Of a stretch of DNA of 64,000 bases, positions 63,001 to 64,000 are shown piece after piece. The stretch is from assembly GCF_032854445.1 (NCBI RefSeq), contig NW_027018066.1:1-64000 (forward strand), read 5' to 3'. Position numbers and translations under genes: made by a program. Each line of letters begins with the position of its first letter. Position 1 is the first letter of the stretch. Source of the stretch: Liolophura sinensis (taxonomy: Eukaryota; Mollusca; Polyplacophora; Chitonida; Chitonidae). Under the pieces are notes generated by a model. The model was given only the letters and a program-made list of their open reading frames with translations. It was not told the origin of the DNA and did no database searches.

Positions 63001-64000
63001 GACAATCGAATGATCATTGGTGTCATAATCACGTTCCCAGCAACGGCTCTTACTCCATGGAAACCAGGGAAATATGCAATTTTTTAAACAGCTGCCGATG
63101 CCTGGCCCAATTCCGCATCTTTTAGAACCTTATTGATGTGGGTCAGTGATCAGTTGTACTTTTTACAGCAGACTGTATCTAGTACCTTGTGTTTTTTATG
63201 TACAAATGGTGTGGTTTTTCTACACGTAGATAAAGACATTGAGATTGTCTTGGACTTAGAATTAAGACAATTGCTGGGTGAGTTAAATGGGCTTAGCCCA
63301 AAGATTTAACGTCTTCTGGGCTACCGAAAGGCACATAACTTATAGTCAAAAGTTGAATATAGTAATGACCAGTCGGGATGGTACATAGTACAGTGTAGCC
63401 GATTTCAATTACCAAAAAGACCAGGCAAAAATGCAAAAGTGGAAAAACCGTTCCAGTGCCGCTGTTAAGAGGCTAATCCGACGTATTTTGTAACGAGAAA
63501 TCGAATGGTGCAAACCGCGTTGCTCTCCGACCAATACTTTTGGCTGTAGCGACAATTGAATGATCATTGGTGTCATAGTCACGTGCCCAGCAACGGCTCT
63601 TACTCCATGGAAACAAGGGAAATTTGCAATTTTTTAAAAAGCTGCCGATGCCTGGCCCAATTCCGCATCTTTTGGCACCTTTTTTATGTGTGTCAGTGTT
63701 TAAGTGTACTTTTTACAGCAGACTGTATCAAGTACCTTGTGTTTTTTATGTACAAATGGTGTGGTTTTTCTACACGTAGATGAAGACATTGAGATTGTTA
63801 TGGACTTAGAAGTAAGACAATTGCTGGGTGAGTTAAATGGGCTTAGCCCAAAGATTTGACGTCTTCAGGGCTACCGAAGGGCACATAACTTATAGTCAAA
63901 AGTTGAATATAGTAATGACCAGTCGCGATGGTACATATTACAGTGTAGCCGATTTCAATAACCAAAAAGACCAGGCAAAAATGCAACAGTGGAAAAACCG
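60096..64000 (+). repeat. R monomers at the right end of the window
   Basis: Anchors 60303, 60854, 61404, 61954, 62505, 63055 and 63605, with the last unit cut by the window end. Unit 60854 shares AAAATCATTGAGG with 44324. Unit 61404 is a hybrid: a B-type start, but a GCTGAGTGAGTTAAATTGGC end like 38813 and 41569. The array clearly continues beyond 64,000. No gene is seen. Confidence 0.87.
61720..63457 (+). repeat. ~1.74-kb R block repeated 30 monomers (16.53 kb) downstream (copy 2)
   Basis: This is the partner of 45190-46930 (anchors 61954, 62505 and 63055 against 45426, 45977 and 46528). A few substitutions separate them: CATCTTTTGG versus CATTTTTTGG, GTAGAAGATTTC versus GTAGCCGATTTC, and TGTGGGTCAG versus TGTGTGTCAG. 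After this block the next unit (63605) resembles 48182 rather than 47080, so one or two monomers were skipped or exchanged. Confidence 0.78.

Larger units (their letters stand above)
1..64000 (+). repeat. Tandem satellite array, ~550-bp monomer, entire window
   Basis: One monomer of about 549-556 bp is repeated head to tail throughout, always in the same orientation. I placed the anchor CCATGG, in the context ACTCCATGGAAACCAGGG, 116 times. Successive spacings are almost all 547-556 bp; the exceptions are 535 (twice), 527 and one 808-bp interval that contains a truncated unit. The strand is set arbitrarily to that anchor. GC is roughly 40% by eye. No flanking unique DNA, transposon insertion, inverted monomer or gene is seen, so both array ends lie outside the window. 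Satellites of this monomer size with multimeric higher-order repeats are common in centromeric, pericentromeric or subtelomeric heterochromatin of animals and plants, but I do not recognise this family. Its function is unknown; a structural chromatin role is inference. Confidence 0.98.
31046..64000 (+). repeat. Satellite subfamily R (right half), 60 anchored monomers
   Basis: R monomers are mostly 550-551 bp and differ from L by GATCATTGGTGTC, AATTTTTTAAACAGC (or AAAAAGC) and a GATGGTACATAGTAC or GATGGTACATATTAC segment. The middle is one of two kinds: GGCACCTTATTTATGTGTG (type A) or TAGAACCTTATTGATGTGG (type B). Anchors: 31103, 31653, 32204, 32755, 33306, 33856, 34406, 34956, 35507, 36057, 36607, 37157, 37712, 38262, 38813, 39363, 39913, 40468, 41018, 41569, 42119, 42669, 43224, 43774, 44324, 44875, 45426, 45977, 46528, 47080, 47636, 48182, 48733, 49284, 49834, 50385, 50941, 51491, 52041, 52592, 53142, 53692, 54243, 54793, 55343, 55894, 56444, 56995, 57551, 58101 (anchor mutated to CCATGA), 58651, 59202, 59752, 60303, 60854, 61404, 61954, 62505, 63055, 63605. 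Confidence 0.9.

Noticed and set aside
1-64000. CRISPR array
   Set aside because: The repeat unit is ~550 bp and contiguous, with no unique spacers and no cas-like genes.
1-64000. Tandem rDNA, histone or other gene cluster
   Set aside because: No rRNA-like or tRNA-like conserved segments, no long coding frame kept between copies, and the unit is too short.
1-64000. CENP-B box (TTCG....A..CGGG) as evidence of a centromere
   Set aside because: No matching motif seen in either subfamily. TTCGAAAA and CTTCGACTTAGAAG lack the required CGGG half.

Overview
The whole 64 kb window is one uninterrupted head-to-tail satellite DNA array from a eukaryotic genome. A unit of about 549-556 bp repeats in one orientation from the first base to the last. 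I located the same anchor (the CCATGG inside 'ACTCCATGGAAACCAGGG', or a near match) 116 times, at 119, 670, 1220 ... 63055, 63605, plus one truncated unit that has lost it. I see no protein-coding gene, rRNA, tRNA, transposon, inversion or unique sequence. The many open frames of 60-160 codons are the same stretch of monomer read repeatedly. I do not recognise the satellite family or the species. CpG is not visibly depleted (about 18 per monomer at roughly 40% GC), which fits a lightly methylated genome such as many invertebrates better than a vertebrate or plant. That is inference only.

Layout. Two subfamilies meet at about 31,045. The left subfamily L (1-31,045, 56 anchors, mostly 549 bp) is a mosaic of monomer types with segmental copies at offsets of 5, 7, 10 and 20 monomers: 1-615/3851-4465, 4475-5405/8326-9257, 5355-7965/10862-13465, 18725-19341/24203-24819, 20880-21573/24709-25402 and 22975-24250/25706-26981. 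It also holds a 258-bp truncated monomer (28003-28260) and three monomers with an identical 14-bp deletion. The right subfamily R (31,046-64,000, 60 anchors, 550-551 bp) is organised into higher-order repeats (HORs): a 2.20-kb tetramer (31,046-34,160), a 2,756-bp pentamer in 2.6 nearly identical copies (36,803-43,915), and a 3.3-kb hexamer in about four copies that pair into a 6,610-bp dodecamer (47,300-60,095). A block of about 1.74 kb (45,190-46,930) recurs 16.53 kb, or 30 monomers, downstream.

The most interesting content is this layered HOR architecture: repeated rounds of local amplification visible in one array, with copies 99.5% or more identical at multi-kb offsets. This pattern is typical of centromeric or pericentromeric satellite undergoing unequal exchange. 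Nothing here proves centromere identity, and I found no CENP-B box. A caution applies to the assembly. About 0.5-17.6 kb and 46.6-49.1 kb carry many private single-base indels, even between copies with no substitutions over more than 1 kb, which suggests base-calling or consensus error there.
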